From: Blasia pusilla
Lineage: Eukaryota; Marchantiophyta; Marchantiopsida; Blasiales
NCBI GenBank assembly: GCA_050084515.1
Contig: CM114271.1
Coordinates: 3,038,001 to 3,102,000 of the forward strand
Direction of reading: 5' to 3'
Length of the DNA: 64,000 nucleotides
A program made the position numbers and the translations under genes. Positions 9,960 through 21,040 of the stretch are shown here, piece by piece (the stretch's first letter is position 1; every line of letters begins with the position of its first letter). The notes beneath the pieces are model-generated. The model saw only the letters and a program-made list of their open reading frames with translations. It had not been told where the DNA came from and searched no databases.

Positions 9960-12900
9960 ATGGATAATTATGTGAAGCTTACTTTGTGGCGAGTCATCGC
10001 GGCCCTTCCTCAATCAGAAATCATTCGACCGCAAGCTCGTGAGTCTTTCATAGTAGTGGATGAAAATTTTCTCTCTGTTCGATTTCTTCTCCAAATTGGA
10101 ACCATCTTTGTATCCAAAGATGTTAGGGTGGACGGTACGGAAGACATAATAGGTGAGACAGTCCAACCAGTGACTGCAGACCATAAAGTATGGAATCTCC
10201 TACCTCTAGCAAATGGTCAATACAGAGTTCTGGCGTGTTCTGATCGTCTGTTTAAACAGACGAATTGAGGAAACAAAAATACTTGGGAAATTTCCCAAGT
10301 AGACGGTGGAGAATTTCCTAGTGCTCCGAGCTCTACGTTTGCAACTCCTAGCTCAGTACATCCGGCTTTGACTCCAATCTCACACGCTCGTATCATTTTT
10401 GTTCTTCCTGACGAGATTCCGGATGTTATCAACCTCAGTGGATGTGTCGGACACCAACCGGGCCCTCCGTCCGCCTACTCGTTCCTCTTGCGAGTATCAG
10501 GCAATAGTTTGCTTTCGTCTCTGGCCTTGAAAATGTTCAAGCACATTCTTGTCAATGAGTTGCCACCCACGTACGATGGTAATTGCATTTTTGAGTTGCC
10601 TCCACTTGCTGCTCCTGCTCAAAAGAAAGATGGAGGACGCCTGAAGGATATGGATAGAAAGTTTGATTGTCATCGATGGTGCAGGCTTCAACGGACTAGT
10701 GCTTCAATTCCAGATGGTCCTTGGATTGTCTCCCGCCGCCAATGCGTGGGAGCCTTGGAGTGTAGAAGTCCAGCATGCCCGTATCTAGAGCGCAACGGGC
10801 GAGTCAATACGTCGTAATTCCCCCCCCAAGAATGAGAAACTCCATACGAGGTCGGTGCCACCATACCGCCGGGAGGCCATCGATGTCCTCATTGTCAGGC
10901 ATCGCCCTTCTGCGTTGGAGCGTGTCCTGCATACATATTTTTCATTGTCCACGAATTGGGCTCCACGCCGAGTACACAAGGTGGGAGTTCATGTTGGCTC
11001 CCACACTCATCCTGTGACCGATGCAATTCAAAGACACATCAAGGAGGATGTGGCGAAGAAAGTTGCCGAGGTCTACAGAAACTCTCCGGGTTCAAAGCCC
11101 GGAGTGATCAAGCTCACAACGACATCACAAATTTGTGAACAATTTCTTGGAATCCCTAGACAGGGCGAGATTACGGCGGTTGAGGAGAAACAACTCTGGG
11201 AAAATCTCGCATTTCTCGCTGATCCTGAATGCTTCCGGAATTTGCTGTGTCAAATACGAGTTCTGGATGGAAAGACGGCCGAACTGGATGCCATCGCCAT
11301 AATCAAGGCCAACTCCAGATTTCCATTCATTCACAGATGGCAGTTCATGGGTCTAGGAGGCAAGGGATCCATGGCCTATGTCTTCAAAATGTCAACCACA
11401 TGTCGGTCGAGTGGCTTCGATCTTTCCGGCAGCAAGGTAAGCTTTGATATTTGCTACAAAGTGCTGAACGGATGGTTGACGATGGGTACTCACGTTTATG
11501 ACCATATGGAGAAGGAACTCAAAACTATATTTGTGTGTGAAGTAAAGGCAGAAGACGTTGGCAGTTTGAAGATGTGCTCGTTACTCTTATTGGAGGTGGT
11601 GAAGGAAAACAAAAGGCCACCTCCGAAAATTTATGGGTTCATGGCAGACAATGCACAACCTAGGTGGATTGCTATCCGGGAAGTGTTCTGGGGGAAAGGT
11701 TGGATGCTTTCCATTGGCAACAGTCTGTGACCCGGTACACCAAATCTTGCATCAAGGAGAATAATAGGACAGAGCATGTGACTCTACTCCAACGCTGCAA
11801 GGATAGAAAAACCTTGAAGCAGGCCATGGAATGCCAAGAAGAACTTTATGAGACAATGGGGAAACTTCATGCGGCAGGTGAGTTCACTATTTTGTCTTGT
11901 CAAGCTCACGCAAAGAATTGTTTGTAAAGTTGCAGCATCAGGTTGAGAAGCGTAGGAACTATAGGGATTTCAAACCGAAGAAACCAAGCAAGCTCTCACA
12001 TGCGATGGGTTGCCCGAGTGTGCAACCCGAAGGAATCAGACGGGTTGCATCCAGAATTTTGGTGCAACCCGAGTGTGCAACCCGACGGAAACGGACGGAT
12101 CGTAGAGTTGTTCATGGGATGCCTCGGCCTTGCAACCCGTCTGAATCCAACGGGTTGCAATAGGTGGGTTTAGGGTTGCAACACGTCGGGACCCGACGGG
12201 TCGCAGAGTCGTTCATGGGATGCCTCGGCCTTGCAACCCGTCTGGTTCCGACGGGTTGCAGTAGGTGGGTTTAAGGTTACAACACGTCGTGACCCGACGG
12301 GTCGCAGAGTCGTTCATGGGATGCCTCGGGCTTGCAACCCATCTGGTTCCGACAAGTAGCTTATGTCTTTGACTGCTGAGTTATTTTCGTTCCCTTCTAA
12401 TATTGCCGTCGTTGCAGGGATTGAACGTTCATGAAAATGCCCTCTGCCCCAACACAAGTGGAGCAGAAAGTGTTCATTCCTCCTGGAGGTCGTCACAAGC
12501 ATGCCAACGAATTTCACTTGTGGAGGCAAAGATGCACCATCCCATATCTTCCTCACAAAAGGCATAACAAAAGGAAGGGGGCCGTTGATCTACGAGCTCT
12601 ATGTCAGGGCGGCTGTGAGATCTGATGATGAAAAAATGTATGTGGAAGCCTTCAATCGGTGCGTAGCTGGAACTCCCCTTGAGCAAGACGTACACATTGG
12701 TGGGGATATTCGTGGGCGGGTTTCAAGATGTCCCATACAGATGGTGGTAGAGCAGTCCGAGCGAGACTCGTGGAGACGAGATAAGTATCTTGACTTCAGG
12801 CAAGTGAAGAGGCAGCATCGAGGAACGAATTTGGTGATTGATTTGGATGAGGAAATTATGCCGCCCAGGTATTCAGGGACCCCGGACCCGTCCCAAATCC

Positions 12901-13888
12901 GTGATTGAGTTACTTCTCCAAAATCAGTGAATGTTTTATTTCAAAAGCCCTCCGTTGCTGGAAGTTCGCAACATCCTGTCACTGGGGTGGTTCAACAATA
13001 TGGGATTCCGGTAATGGAGGTGAATTGCAACCTTAAACGGTGGCATATATCTCGGAGCAACCCAAGACATGGACCCACCTGTAGGGCAGGATCTGATGGC
13101 ATAAGGAGAGCATGCGGCACTTTCCTACATAAGAACTCTACAAGGATTGGACGACCACTGCCTGGGTTTTGGGGACTCAAAACCTTTGATCTTTTCACGA
13201 GGACCGGGGATCAATTGAAGTGCTTCTTCTGCCCAAATGAATCTTTGCGCTTTCCGGAAGTCTTATCCGGCTGCCATTGGAGCTCGGGGAATACCCCCAC
13301 GATTTGGCCCATCGCCGCAGGTACGAACTGCACTCAAGACGAAGTGGACAATCTTACAAGTGCCGGTTTTACACTCGTAGACGGGGGAAGTTTGGAGCAA
13401 GTTCGCATTACAAAGGCCTTTGCATTTTGTATTCAACCCAAGATTGATGTCAACATGTACCCGGAGAAGGTGGATGATCTCAATCCATTATTTCTGTTTG
13501 AGTCTAGAAATGGGGTGAAGAGAAACAGAATGTGTAGGCCAACGGTGGAGAGAGCAAAGCGAATTGCATCAGCTCGGGAGGAAAAATGGAGATCATCGCC
13601 ACGAAATATGTCTCGAGTGGCAATGGAATAGGAAGGATGTATTGGGTCAGGAACAACATTGTAAATTCAAGTGTCAGAGGGGTGTATGTGGTGCACATCT
13701 GTTGCTTTCCCACATGTTCATGTGATGACTTTTTCCAAAGAGAGACAAGTGGCAAAAGGTATTTCCCTTGTAAGCACATGTACTATGTGTTGCTGGTAGT
13801 TTTAAGAGAGTCGGAGGAAGGAGTAGGAATCCACCAACCAATTCTGTCCCTCAAAGAAGTGCGAAGTATTTTAAACAAACCACTTTGA
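9960..13888 (+). pseudogene. MULE transposase with SWIM zinc finger, decayed
   Basis: Starts at ATG 9960 (MDNYVKLTLWRVIAALPQ). Exon 1 runs to 11877, then a 540-bp intron (donor CAG/GTGAGT, acceptor GTTGCAG at 12417), then exon 2 to the TGA at 13888. A Cys/His-rich N-terminal region (CPHCQASPFCVGACPAY, later HVGSHTHPV) is followed by a transposase core (YGFMADNAQPRWIAIREVF, then FHWQQSVTRYTKSCI). Exon 2 has NTSGAESVHSSWRS and a C-terminal SWIM finger: CSC at 13715-13723 and CKH at 13769-13777, separated by 15 residues. It would cut and paste the element. Stops at 10266 (TGA) and 10815 (TAA), frame changes near 10965, 11705 and 12550, and a one-base slip in an A run near 13585 make it inactive. 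The intron carries a palindrome array. Confidence 0.83.
12006..12361. repeat. Palindrome array in the transposase intron, 101-bp period
   Basis: Seven to eight palindromes, two per 101-bp unit. The landmark GAGT(C/T)GTTCATGGGATGCCT recurs at 12104, 12205 and 12306. One palindrome class in the unit has arms GCAACACGTCGG/CCGACGGGTCGC, the other GCAACCCGTCTGG. The array lies between donor 11878 and acceptor 12417. Confidence 0.9.
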
Positions 13889-14286
13889 GGATGCAAAATG
13901 AGGTTTTAGATTGTACTTTTATTTTTCCTGAACCTTCACTTTGAGCTTGAACTCTATTAAGCCCGGGGCAAATGATAGATTTTTTCGAGATCTTGGATGG
14001 AAAAAGTGATTGATTCCACACTTATGATTCCACTGATTTTTCAGTTTTCTAAATTTTGTGCAATTTGTAACTCGTCGGACTCAGAGGGGTTGCCAAAATA
14101 TGGAAGAGGAAAAAAAAAACTGTGGGACTACTTAATATATGAACAAAAAAGTGCAAAAAAATTCAAACAAAAAGTTTCGTCTCTTCTACCCAACGGAAAC
14201 TCTCTTCAAAAAAAAGTGTCTATTTCGGTTGAAGGTAGTTTCCTCTCTCCTCTCTCCTCTCTCTTCCTCTCCTCTTACCGCACCTC
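13889..14286. repeat. Right subterminal region and terminal inverted repeat of the MULE
   Basis: Contains one decayed palindrome (about 14067-14095, AACTCGTCGGACTCAGAGGG), then AT-rich sequence, then the CT-rich terminal block ending CTCTTACCGCACCTC, which mirrors the left AG-rich terminus. Confidence 0.55.
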
Positions 14287-14296
14287 GCTTTCCCTT
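14287..14296. repeat. Probable MULE target duplication, right copy
   Basis: GCTTTCCCTT, one base longer than the left copy at 1937-1945. The copia pre-integrase frame (ADLPTILEC) resumes just after. Confidence 0.6.
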
Positions 14297-15126
14297 ACTA
14301 AGTCAGGTGTAGAAATATGGCATGATTGCTGATTTACCAACAATTTTGGAGTGTCGGATACATATGAAGCTTGTATGATGGGCGAGCAACACCGAAAACC
14401 ATTTCCACAAGAGTTCAGAAATAGAGCAAAGGCTCCTCTAGAGCTGATTCATGCTCACCTCTGTGGTAAAATGAGAACAGTGGCATTAGGTGGTTCTTCC
14501 TACTTCTTTTTAGTTGTCGACGATTATACTAGGAAGATGTGGGTGTATTTCCTTTGTGATAAGGCAAGTGCTTTTGGAAAATTTAAAGTATGTCACAACC
14601 TGGTTGAGAATGAGACAAGAAAGAAGATACATAAGCTTCGCATCGATTGAGGAGGAGAATTCTTATCAACAGAATTCAAAAAATATTTGGAGGAGCATGG
14701 AATCAAGCGACTATCAACCACGGCACATACATCACAACAGAATGGAGTTGTTGAGAGTCGAAACTGTACAATGGTGGAGATGGCAAGATGTATGATCAAA
14801 GAAAAAGGTTTGACAGAAGGATTTTGGGCTGAAGCTGTTAATATTGCCGTTAACATTCTAATTAAAAGTGCTACCAAATCAGTGCAAGGCATGACTCTTC
14901 ATCAATCATACTCAAATAAGATACCATTAGTCCAACATTTCATGACTTTTGGTTGTGAGTGCTTTGTACATATTCTTCGAGCATCTAGGATCAAGCTAGA
15001 GTCCAAGAGCAGGAAGTGCATCTTTATGGGATACAATGATGAGTCTAAAGCTTATCGCCTATGGAGTCTTGAGGCTAAGAAGATGCTTGTGAGTCGTGAT
15101 GTGGTATTCCGGGAACAGCCTTTTTA
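14297..15126 (+). pseudogene. copia pre-integrase end and integrase
   Basis: After ADLPTILEC, a one-base frameshift leads to DTYEACMMGEQHRKPFPQ (pre-integrase end) and the integrase core. The first catalytic Asp is in FFLVVDDYTRKMW. The second lies in LRID, directly followed by a TGA stop and GGEFLSTEF. The Glu lies in SQQNGVVESRNCTMVEMA. The chain continues to LVSRDVVFREQPF and a TAA at about 15124-15126. Integrase would insert the cDNA and make the 5-bp duplications. The stop after the second Asp is the clearest lesion in this part. Confidence 0.9.
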
Positions 15127-16950
15127 AGTGGCGGATATCAGTGGTCCGTCCACATTATCATCAAACGAAGAGATAACCCACCAAAGCATACTACCAATGT
15201 TTACACCAAATCATCAAGAAGAAGAATTTGATGATGATTACAAAGAGTAGCCTATTCTTCCACTACGGTCATCATACCCTAAGTGGATAAAGCAGCTCTT
15301 GGATGGTAAGGATCCAGTATCAACTGATGAAGTTTTTACATATCCAAGGAGATCCAAGAGACTAGAGGAGCAGAATAGAGCTTCCACACATCTCATCAAC
15401 ATGGCCTTGATGACAGAGGTTTTGAAGGTGGAAGAGCCATCATGCTCGGATAAGGCCCTTTCTCATCCTCAATGGAGAGACGCCATCCAGATGGAGATGG
15501 ACGCTATTCAGAGAAATGAAACTTGAACTTTGGTTGAGAAGCCAAAGGACATGAAGATAATACGCACCAAATGGATGTACAAGACCAAGTATAAGTTGGA
15601 TGGTACATTGGATAAATTCAAAGAGAGGTTGATTGCACAAGGGTATTCACAAATCAAAGGTTTTGACTACTATGAGACTTTTTCTCCTACTGCAAGGATG
15701 AAAACCATTCAAATTGTTCTAGAGGTGGCACGAACAAGACGTTGGCATGTATACCAATACGATAAGAAGTCTGCTTTTCTGAATAGGAGTCTCTAGGAGG
15801 AGGTGTATGTATCTCAACCACCAGGTTTCGAGACACTCGGATGAGAAGAGAAAGTGTGTTTACTTCATCGAGCATTGTATGGGTTGAAGCAAGCCCCAAG
15901 GATATGGTATCAACAAATAGATACATTCTTTGGAGAGAAGGGTCTCATCAAGAGTCTGTCAGAAGCAAATTTGTATGTGTTTTGCGAAGATGGGATGTAT
16001 ATGTTGATAGTCATGTATGTGGATGATCTGATCATCACACGACACCATAGTAAGAAAATAGAAGAAATGAAGGGAGTGTTGAAATCGAAGTTTGAAATGT
16101 CAGATTTAGGTCTTTTGCACTACTTTATAGGGCAGGAGATTTGGCAACAATCAGATTCTATTTTTCTCTTTAAGCAAAAGTATGCTAGAGAAATCTTAAA
16201 GGCATTCGAGATGACTGAGTGTAAGGTAGTGGTCTCGCCAATGGAGGTAGAGTTGAAACTCTCAATGGAGGATGTTTCACCATTGGTAGATGAAAAGTTG
16301 TACAAAAATCTTGTAGGCAATTTGATATTGTGTGTAACACTAGACCAGAAATTAGCTTTGTTGTGGGAGTGTTGAGTAGGTTCTCAACTAAACCTCATGA
16401 GAACCATTGGAAGGCAGGGATGCGCATGTTGAAGTATATCAAAGGCACTATCGAGTACGACATCACCTATGGAGCACGGACAGAAATAATACCTTTTTGT
16501 GACTCAGATTGGGCAGGAGTTTCAGATTCTCGGAGATCAGTTTTGGGTTATTGCTTCTTGGTAGGATTTGGTGTGGTGCCATGGGTCATCAAGAAGCAAC
16601 CTATAATGGCTCTTTCTTCTACCGAGGCAGAGTACAAGGCGGTTTCTTATGCTTCTTGCGAAGGAATATGGTTGAGATGGATATTTGAGGACATAAGAGA
16701 AGCACCAGAAAGTGCTATTGTAATATGGTGTGACAATCAGAGTTGCATTGCCACAGCACATAATCTTGTGTTTCATGCTTGTATAAAACACATATAGATC
16801 CAGTATCATTTTGTTTGTGAGTTGATTGAGAGAGAGGTTTTGAAGTTAGTCTATTGGCCAACAGAGGATAATTGTGCAGACATCTTCAAGAAAGCATTGA
16901 GCGAAGATCAGCTTCACTAACATCTGAAGGATCTTGGCATTGGTCCAAGA
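15127..16950 (+). pseudogene. copia reverse transcriptase and RNase H
   Basis: A linker is followed by the RT: IIRTKWMYKTKYKLDG, RLIAQGYSQIKGFDYYETFS, ALYGLKQAPRIWYQQ and the catalytic YVDD (MYVDDLIITRHH, about 16014-16040). RNase H has CDSDWAGVSDSRRSVLGYCF and MALSSTEAEYKAVSYA, ending near the polypurine tract with DIFKKALSEDQLH. In-frame stops follow QRNET, LNRSL, FETLG, LLWEC and ACIKHI. The residues needed for RT catalysis are present, but the frame is broken. Confidence 0.93.
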
Positions 16951-16972
16951 TAGTAGTCCACATGAGAGTGGA

Positions 16973-16984
16973 TATTAGAAGGGG
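16973..16984 (+). other. Polypurine tract
   Basis: TATTAGAAGGGG lies directly before the 3' LTR and is the expected plus-strand primer. Confidence 0.8.
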
Positions 16985-17387
16985 TGTTGGATTCTCAACA
17001 TCCACTTCTCTAAGCACCATTAATCTGATCAACCCCCTTGTATGAGGAGAAGCCTAGACTAATGGTTCCGACTTAGACGTCAAATAAGTCATAGTGATAT
17101 CACGTGGATGGTTTCTAGAGTAGCGTTACTAGTATTATCTTACCCTATATTGCATCAGGAAAAAAAATTATATCAATAGAAATGAAGAAAAATAGGCCAA
17201 AAACCCTAGTATCTTGAGTAGTGAAAGAGTCAAGAGCCGCAGCGGTAGCGCATTCTCATATGTCAAGTTATCTCCATGTTCAGATTCCATCAAAAGTCTT
17301 CTGTGAGCGCACAGACAGACTAGGCCACTTTGTATCTCTGAGTTTTGTAAAGATTTCAGTGATTTTGTCACTTTCTGTTTTCTCACA
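16985..17387 (+). repeat. 3' LTR of the copia element
   Basis: Begins TGTTGGATTCTCAACATCC and ends TTTTCTCACA, followed directly by TATAC at 17388-17392. Aligned to the 5' LTR, most differences are transitions. Confidence 0.93.
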
Positions 17388-20300
17388 TATACCTCTTGCA
17401 CTCCTAACACTTGCAAGGAAAAGATTATATAAATATGTGCTTCTCGTTAGTATAGCTCGTTGAGTCAATATGTTGTAAGCCAGAATAATTGCAAATAGTC
17501 AGAGAAGTGAACAACCCGTACGGATCATAAAAGATTCTTCAAAGAAAGAGAACACTTATCTGTCATCCTCAAGAAGCCCCAATTGGATAGCAACTTCCTT
17601 GAATGTTGGACATAATACTCCATCAACAATTTTCAAACATTCGTATATAATGGCTCCTCGAACATTATGGAGGAGAAATCTCAACCAATGACATCCTCCT
17701 TCACCTATGAATGAGTGATATAAATTAGCTCATCCCTTTCCATAATAATTCACTCACTTGACAGAGTGAAATATAAAACCAAAATCCAATGTACACAAAA
17801 AAGCATTCACTTGGTTAAGTAGTGTATGATTGGGCAATGGGATGGCCACAACCATTTATTTTTGTACCCTATGAATCCATCTTTTTTTAGTTCGACGATA
17901 ATATGAAGGAAAATATGTATACAGATATTGTCGACTCTTGGACTCAGATAGATTCGTTGCGAATCGTTGTATTAGAGTTGTCTCTCTATTCAGTTGCAAA
18001 ACATCTTATGGGGTGTCAACATCATTGAAGTACACCATTTGATGCTCTGGAAGATGAATAGCTAATCACATAATACTTGGAAGTTCAACATGTAGACTAA
18101 ACTTGAAGAATCGCCAACATGCCTCCAAAGAAGATAATCATAATTCCAAAAAAAAAATCCTTAATCAATAAAATTATTCCTCGCATCAAGATATGACGTT
18201 GTCTTATCAATGACTTCCATTGCGGTGGATGTATTCATATCTTTTGGAAATTTAAATGTCACCACATCGGATCCCTTATGTACATAATTATATAAGTATT
18301 TTACGATAGAAACACTACTTATGATCTCCAAATTAATGTGACAATTAAAGAGGGCTAATAACATATGATTGTAGGATACGACCCAACGAATGCTCATGCT
18401 TGGTTATTTCCCTCTTAGTCTCCAATCTACAATTACAATAAAAGATCATGAGTACATTAAGGTCATATGGCTTACAATAATAATAAAGAAACGCCAAGAA
18501 AAGAAAAAGAAAAGATCCTTACCTGCTATAGACTGGGTAACCATCTTCAGTCTCTATAGTGTTGGGTGCAAAAGCTTTATGATAGCCTTTGGTACACTTT
18601 TTTGTTTCCTTATACATACATGGTGCATTTTGATTCTATGATCCACATTGCATGTGAAGGATGCAATTAGCAACAGTAGAATACAACATTAGGTGGGTAG
18701 ACTTATCCGGAATTTTTGCTGAAATGATACGATTATAATCAGAGGTAGTACGTGGTTTATCCTCATGAACTAAAATAATAAGAACATGCACATGTGGAAA
18801 ACCTCTTTTTTTGGAATTCCACCACATGGATGCATCCAACGAATTGACCCAATATTTTCTTGTTAATCATAAGTCGTAATAATTCCTTTTTCTTCTTAAA
18901 AACCCGCACAACCAAATCAATTAGGTCTACAATTGATTGACCGGTTAATAAGGCTGATCTAATCCTCTCCCACTTAAGATTGCATGTCATGGTCAAAAAG
19001 TAGTTAAGCTTTTCTAATTGTCTCATAATTGCTATAGCATCTTGATAAAATTGATGCATATGATGGGGCCCTCGAGTAAAATAAGAGGATAATACAATGC
19101 GTCTCCCAAACCTTCTACTGTCCATATCATGTCGATGCATGACATCCTTTAAACCTTGATATAATTCAGCCCTCAACTCCTTCTGATTTAAGCAGACCCA
19201 TTATAATCTTTGCATCTCTACAGTGGCATAAAGGTCAAACATATACTCTTGATTAAGTGGACTAAATCTCAATAAGCGATCGTTGTCTTTACCTCCAATT
19301 CGCGTTTGAAGTAAAAAATATGCAAGTGCAAGGCTATAACACTCATTGACCTTATTTCCACAATATTATCACCAACAAATGTTTCCTCATCCATACAATT
19401 TTCTGAAGGATCAATATGTTCCTCCTCCCCATGAATAACATGGCCTATTCGTGTGGGTCTTTGAGTCCCTTCGAGTCTCCCAAAGTGTATTCTGAGATGC
19501 CAACGTGCTTCACCATAGATAAATAATACAACAAAGTGTAATGGAACATATGCTTCGTTGAGGTCAAACATGCACCTCCATGTAGTCGTACAATTATATC
19601 ACGATGGTTAATGTTTCACTTCCATCACCTGGAAAAATAGCTGCAACCTCAGAAGTAGTTGCTTAGTTATAATGCATTTCATTGAGACCTCTCTTACTTT
19701 CCTTGAGAATGATCTGCATATTAAGATCAATTGCTTCATATGCCATATGACGGAAGATCTTCACAAATGGATTGCATTCATGCAACATCTCTTCTATCCC
19801 TTTCAAGATGTTTATGTTAAGATTAGAAGATCTAGACACAACGCGTCCACTTTTCTCAATTTTATTTACAATATCATGAATATAGAGCCGAGCAAATTGG
19901 GGATGCCCCCTATATCAGGATGTAAGGGTCCATTAGAATGACAAATTCCTCCTTGGATCCTAAAGTGTCAAATGCCACCAACTTGTTCATTTACATGCAC
20001 ACTAGTAGATGCAAGTTGAAGTGTTGGATTGTAAGTGCGAGCATGTGTAAGGGAATGAAGACTTCTAGGACCAACACCCAAAATCAACGGTTTAAAAAAT
20101 GGAGGAGATAATTTCAAGAGGGGCAAATGTATTCTCCAAAGGCCACAACACATGCCATATGGTGAGTAACTAAACTTTTTACCTTTGACAATTCCACATT
20201 CCCAATGCAAGGCAGAACATGATGGGCATATTTTTGTCATAGAACCCAACGTATGATAACAACTGGTACGACTCAAACCCCTTTGTAATCGCAACTTCCT

Positions 20301-21040
20301 AGTATCATTTTTTGGAAATTTGGTTTCCTTGCGAGATTCAGCAATATATAAACTCTTACTATCCTATCAATAGTAAACAATTGAGGGATTGTAGAAGCAT
20401 TTGGTATAGTTACACTTTCTCTAGGTAACACAACTCCATTAGTGGTGGAAGAAACATGACCTACAGTTGACATAACTCCATTCCCAAAATGGGGAAGAGT
20501 CAAAGAAGTCTCAAAATCTTCATGTTTATCTTTGAATACTTCGTTTGGAATAGGGAGAACAGTAGGTAACTCAACTCTTGGTGTTACACAAGTACTTACG
20601 TCGATCGTAGAAGCATTCTCAATAACTTCATGGAGTGCATACTGAGATAACTCTCAAGTCTTAGTATTCAATGGATGGAATATGAACTTCATAATTTTCT
20701 CCTACTAAGACTCCATTTGCATTGGGAGGCCTTAGAAAAAATTATTATAAGCAATTAACACAAATCATATATTAGCAATGAAGAAGTCAAAATATTAAAA
20801 TAGGATGGATACCTTATGATTGGACTTTGAGTAGTCAAAATCTCCATATTTGGAATAGTTGGTGTAGTGTCAACTACTAAAGGAGGCTCAGCTTGAACAT
20901 GAAGTGTTGTCCTTCTTTTCCTATACTCGTGATAGTAGGCCTTCTTTTTCCTTTGAGAAGTTATATTTTTTTTGCGCAAATGGCATCTTTTCTTTTCGGG
21001 ATTCGCCGCGTAGAACCTTTCGAAAATCACGTACATCAAT
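17388..21040 (-). pseudogene. Helitron RepHel gene, decayed, right part of the split copy
   Basis: Minus-strand fragments occur in RepHel order. About 21039-20755 is a basic lead-in. About 20300-19968 is a zinc-rich segment (CPSCSALHWECGIVK, then LQLASTSVHVNEQVGGI). About 19570-19270 has LNEAYVPLHFVVLF. At 19176-18780 is the Helitron-like domain (RAELYQGLKDVMHRHDMDSR, FLTMTCNLKWERI) with the HUH motif RGFPHVHVLII after a frameshift. At 18397-18161 is the two-tyrosine region (VKYLYNYVHKGSD). At 17700-17560 is WLRFLLHNVRGAIIYECL followed by CPTFKEVAIQLGLLEDD. Rep would nick DNA with HUH and Tyr residues. Only about 100 bases separate GLLEDD from TYLYNLFLASVRSARG, so the N-terminal helicase is deleted and the Walker A loop is gone. 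It continues at 125-1 beyond the copia. Confidence 0.88.

Larger units (their letters stand above)
1946..14286 (+). mobile_element. Mutator-like element (MULE) with a ParB/methyltransferase-like gene
   Basis: A ~12.3 kb insertion in the copia pre-integrase region, bounded by a near-perfect 9-10 bp duplication and by degenerate purine-rich terminal inverted repeats. It carries two divergent split genes: a plus-strand SWIM-finger transposase (9960-13888) and a minus-strand gene with ParB-like and DNA-methyltransferase-like parts (3746-8657). Its non-coding parts are packed with about 40 copies of a 27-bp palindrome. The SWIM finger and the transposase core support the Mutator superfamily. Both genes are broken, so this copy is not autonomous. 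Exact ends are uncertain by a few bases. Confidence 0.8.
126..17387 (+). mobile_element. Ty1-copia LTR retrotransposon, disrupted by a MULE
   Basis: A copia element in plus orientation with both LTRs (TG...CA ends), a primer binding site, a polypurine tract and a perfect TATAC target duplication. Domain order is gag, zinc knuckle, protease/pre-integrase, integrase, reverse transcriptase, RNase H, which is the copia order. Without the 12.3 kb nested MULE the element would be about 4.9 kb, a normal copia size. Several in-frame stops and frameshifts make it non-autonomous. A hand count over the first ~175 aligned LTR bases gives about 19 differences (~11%), so the insertion is old. Confidence 0.95.

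Noticed and set aside
17468-17530. Another palindrome copy (AACAACCCGTACGG)
   Set aside because: It lacks the mirror arm and lies inside Helitron coding sequence, so it is a chance match.
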